Origin: Lewinellaceae bacterium
Lineage (GTDB): Bacteria > Bacteroidota > Bacteroidia > Chitinophagales > Saprospiraceae
DNA length: 64,000 nt
Assembly: GCA_020636435.1 (NCBI GenBank)
Contig: JACJXX010000001.1
Span: forward strand, 3,117,001 to 3,181,000
Direction: 5' to 3'
Shown here piece after piece: positions 61,913-64,000 of the stretch. The notes beneath the pieces are model-generated. The model made no database searches and had not been told where the DNA came from. It was given only the letters and a program-made list of their open reading frames with translations. The position numbers and the translations under genes are program-made. How positions within the stretch are numbered: position 1 is the first letter of the stretch; the number at the start of each line of letters is the position of its first letter.

Positions 61913-62102
61913 TAGCCTCCTCTCTGTCAAATTTAAAACTACTCAAATCGAAACTGAATTTGCCATAAAATTCATCAACTGAAGATTCACCTTCTCCTTC
62001 TTGAGTTTCTTCTTCAATTATTTCAACTTCAAAATCCTTGAGAATTGCCCGAATCAGGTCAGCATCTCTATCATTCTTTATTTCAAGAACCAATTTTGTC
62101 AT
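61902..62102 (-). CDS. Orphan VapB-like antitoxin
   Basis: A 66-aa acidic protein (MTKLVLEIKNDRDADLIRAI, then EEETQEGEG and FDLSSFKFDREEANAR). The N-terminus resembles that of the cassette 3 antitoxin (MKLVLELKD). Its partner toxin is reduced to 16 codons (61862-61912), so it has become an antitoxin without a toxin. It may persist as an anti-addiction gene or simply be decaying. Confidence 0.7.
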   Translation of the reverse strand: MTKLVLEIKNDRDADLIRAILKDFEVEIIEEETQEGEGESSVDEFYGKFSFDLSSFKFDREEANAR

Positions 62103-62212
62103 AGCTATAATCTTTTTACACTTGATAAAGATAACAAACAAATACAACAATAAAGTTGTGGCAATCCAAAAAAGTAGGCCAGACTGCCTATATTAATTGA
62201 AATAGGCCTTGC

Positions 62213-62821
62213 CTACTTATGCCTCTCCTCCAGCACCTTCACCACATCCTCCAGTTGGCACCCCTTCGCCGCCAGCAGCACCAAATAGTGATACATCAGG
62301 TCGGCCGCTTCGTTGAGGAATAAGGCTTCATTGTCATCCTTGGCCTCGATGATCATTTCGACGGCCTCTTCGCCCAATTTTTGCGCCACCTTATTGAGGC
62401 CGCGGGCAAACAGCTGGGCGGTATAGGAAACTGCCGGGTCGCCGCCCTTGCGGCTGTGGATGGTGCGTTCCAGGTGTCCCAGGAAGTTGACGTGGCGGTT
62501 GGTTTCCGCCCAGCAGGTATCCGTACCCGTATGGCAGACCGGGCCGCGGGGTTGGGCCATGACCAGCAGGGTATCGCGGTCGCAATCCGCCCGGATGTCG
62601 ACCAGGCGCAGGTAGTTGCCCGAGCGCTCCCCCTTGCGCCACAGGCGGCGCCTGCTGCGGCTGAAAAAGGTGACTTTCTCGTCCCGCAGGGTCTTTTCCA
62701 GAGCCTCCTCGTTCATATACCCCAGCATCAGCACTTTGCCGGTGTCGGCATCTTGGACAACGGCCGGTACCAGGCCGTTGCCTTTGGCAAAATCGATTTT
62801 TTCAATATCTATTTTTATCAT
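62213..62821 (-). CDS. hisIE: Bifunctional phosphoribosyl-AMP cyclohydrolase/phosphoribosyl-ATP pyrophosphatase
   Basis: A 202-aa fusion for steps 2 and 3 of histidine synthesis. The N-terminal HisI half (1-110) shows MLGYMNEEALEKTL, SRSRRRLWRKGERSGN, and the zinc/magnesium-binding DCDRDTLL and CHTGTDTCW. The C-terminal HisE half (115-200) shows EEAVEMIIEAKDDNEALFLNEAADLMYHYLVLL. Length is normal for the fusion. hisF lies upstream on the same strand, separated by a membrane-protein gene of opposite orientation. Confidence 0.96.
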   Translation of the reverse strand: MIKIDIEKIDFAKGNGLVPAVVQDADTGKVLMLGYMNEEALEKTLRDEKVTFFSRSRRRLWRKGERSGNYLRLVDIRADCDRDTLLVMAQPRGPVCHTGTDTCWAETNRHVNFLGHLERTIHSRKGGDPAVSYTAQLFARGLNKVAQKLGEEAVEMIIEAKDDNEALFLNEAADLMYHYLVLLAAKGCQLEDVVKVLEERHK

Positions 62822-62948
62822 TGTTTCCTGTTTTTTACAACATTTACGAGAATCCGCTGCTATTCGTTACATGTAAAAACCGGACTTCAAAGGTATAATA
62901 GTTTGTGAAAGCCCGCCAATTTAGTATTTTAAAGCACAAAAACCTGAC

Positions 62949-63404
62949 ATGGACACCAACCAACCCTTAGACCTGGGCTACGAAGAGGGCCTGCTGCTCT
63001 CCAACGAAGCATTGGAAAGCCTGCGCATTACCGCCCGATGGGCCTTATTCCTGTCGATTCTCGGTTTTATCGGCATCGGCTTTCTCATTTTAGCCGGCAT
63101 CATCGTCGGCATCACTTTTTCCTTTAGTTCCGAACTTGGGGGCATCACCCCCTTCCCGCCGGCTTTGCTCTCCCTGTTCTACATCATCCTGGGCGTGCTC
63201 TATTTGTTCCCGATGCTATACTTATACCGCTTTGCCACTCAAATGCGGGTGGCTGTGCAGCAAAGAGCCCAGGACACGCTCAACCGGTCGCTGGCCAATC
63301 TCAAAGCCCATTACAAATTCATTGGCATACTGGCCATTGTGATGATCGCCCTGTATTTCATCATGCTGATCGGCTTGTTTACTTTTGGCGCCTCTATGTT
63401 TTAG
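62949..63404 (+). CDS. DUF5362 family membrane protein
   Basis: A 151-aa protein with an acidic N-terminus, then four hydrophobic helices: WALFLSILGFIGIGFLILAG, a second to VGITF, ALLSLFYIILGVLYLFPMLY and FIGILAIVMIALYFIMLIGL. Between helices 3 and 4 is the conserved-looking NRSLANLKAHYKFIG. It matches the DUF5362 family, small Bacteroidota membrane proteins of unknown role. It is inserted, on the opposite strand, between hisF and hisIE. Confidence 0.85.
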   Translation: MDTNQPLDLGYEEGLLLSNEALESLRITARWALFLSILGFIGIGFLILAGIIVGITFSFSSELGGITPFPPALLSLFYIILGVLYLFPMLYLYRFATQMRVAVQQRAQDTLNRSLANLKAHYKFIGILAIVMIALYFIMLIGLFTFGASMF

Positions 63405-63433
63405 GGCGGTGGTTGGCGGTTGTTTGCTGGTTC

Positions 63434-63503
63434 GTGTAAAAGTGTATCCTCCTTCGCTAAAGCTTCGGCGTGCGAAGAGGGTATAAATACACATTTACAC
63501 AAA
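63434..63503. repeat. Imperfect inverted repeat downstream of hisF
   Basis: Arms GTGTAAAAGTGTAT and ATACACATTTACAC flank an inner hairpin CTTCGCTAAAGCTTCGGCGTGCGAAG. It separates the convergent hisF and DUF5362 genes and probably terminates both. The inner motif is a common intergenic palindrome in Bacteroidota. Confidence 0.6.
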
Positions 63504-63513
63504 CAGCCCCAAA

Positions 63514-64000
63514 TCACAGCCTCACGGTGATCCCCCGGCCATGCAGGTACTGCTTCAAATCCCCGATCTCGATCTCCCGGAAGTGGAAGATGCTGGCGGC
63601 CAGGCCGGCATCGGCTTTTCCCTCTGTGAAGACATCGTAAAAATGCTCCATCTTCCCGGCGCCGCCGGAGGCGATGAGGGGGATGGAAATCGACTCCGAC
63701 ACCAGGGCGGTGATTTCGTTGGCGAAGCCGTTTTTGGTGCCGTCGTGGTCCATGGAAGTGAAGAGAATTTCCCCGGCGCCGCGGCTTTCTGCCTCCTTTA
63801 CCCAGTCCAACAGGCGAATCTCCGTCGGTATGCGGCCGCCACTGAGGTGGAGGTACCAGTCGCCGTTCATCCGCTTGGCGTCGACGGCCACGACGACGAA
63901 CTGGCTGCCGAAGTTCTTCGCCAGTTCATCGATCAGCTCCGGGCGGCGCACCGCCGCGGAATTGATGGATATCTTGTCGGCCCCGGAAGACAGGAGCACA
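63514..64000 (-). CDS. hisF: Imidazole glycerol phosphate synthase cyclase subunit (5' end beyond window)
   Basis: The C-terminal 162 codons of HisF, the TIM-barrel subunit that forms IGP and AICAR with ammonia from HisH. Visible: GADKISINSAAVRRPELI, VVVAVDAKR, the catalytic-aspartate loop TSMDHDGTKNGFA, LIASGGAGKMEHF and the final AASIFHFREIEI. The first third, including the N-terminal catalytic aspartate, lies outside the window. Confidence 0.95.
   Translation of the reverse strand, partial: VLLSSGADKISINSAAVRRPELIDELAKNFGSQFVVVAVDAKRMNGDWYLHLSGGRIPTEIRLLDWVKEAESRGAGEILFTSMDHDGTKNGFANEITALVSESISIPLIASGGAGKMEHFYDVFTEGKADAGLAASIFHFREIEIGDLKQYLHGRGITVRL

Overview
The window looks like a chromosomal segment of a Bacteroidota bacterium, most likely of the Saprospiria (Lewinella or Phaeodactylibacter type). 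Reasons: a type IX secretion (T9SS) sorting domain at the C-terminus of one large adhesin, a gliding-motility-type C-terminal domain on another protein, bacillithiol synthesis (bshA), several Bacteroidota-restricted families (DUF6913, DUF5362), many short-lipobox lipoproteins, and promoters of the TTTG-N19-TAnnTTTG type. The genus is an inference; no rRNA is present.

Left third (1-20.6 kb): ordinary chromosome. It holds a lipoprotein cut by the window edge, an orphan Pycsar-type membrane effector with a ruined HD domain, an acyl-CoA dehydrogenase, an alpha/beta hydrolase, two exported proteins, a TPR protein, and a reverse-strand run encoding a zinc-ribbon coiled-coil protein, Nif3, a heptose-1-phosphate adenylyltransferase and a flippase-like membrane protein. 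These are followed by a CarH-like MerR regulator that has lost its B12 ligands, a 945-residue T9SS adhesin, bshA and a GH63-like glycosidase. A decayed strip (20.5-21.6 kb) carries toxin-antitoxin debris and a deletion-fused T9SS protein.

Middle (21.8-38.2 kb): one reverse-strand operon of six tightly spaced genes. It encodes a small lipoprotein, a trypsin-fold NAL1-like protease with five consecutive cysteines, a DUF6603 beta-rich giant (1139 aa), a giant with a central membrane hairpin (1128 aa), a 1906-aa giant and a 619-aa protein. The large ones resemble families seen together in other phyla, for which I know no function. This is one candidate for an undescribed system.

Accessory array (about 38.5-52.4 kb): a complete tRNA-Asp(GTC) gene at 52334-52407 is followed, on its 3' side, by five spaced remnants of its last 17 bases (core GCGGTCCGGACGGGACT at 41507, 43411, 46965, 48043 and 50233). 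Four of the five remnants keep a copy of the tRNA terminator hairpin. Between cores sit 1.1-3.6 kb cassettes with related ends, mostly carrying toxin-antitoxin genes (two AbiE pairs, VapBC, and HipBA to the left), an AlbA/Schlafen-like protein, lipoproteins and a DUF3472 protein. No integrase is encoded in the window. I read this as an array of non-autonomous cassettes stacked at one tRNA attachment site, comparable in logic to an integron array. Several ends and genes are mosaic or duplicated, so cassettes have recombined with each other.

Right part (52.6-64 kb): chromosome again. It has accA, a DUF6913 protein and dapA, then two paralogous pairs of an outer-membrane beta-barrel-like protein plus a DM13 lipoprotein, a two-component system, an orphan antitoxin with a truncated PIN toxin, hisIE, a DUF5362 membrane protein and the 3' part of hisF. 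Two identical 161-bp MITE-like elements lie at 3618 and 58681 in opposite orientation, and several other inverted-repeat families fill the gaps.
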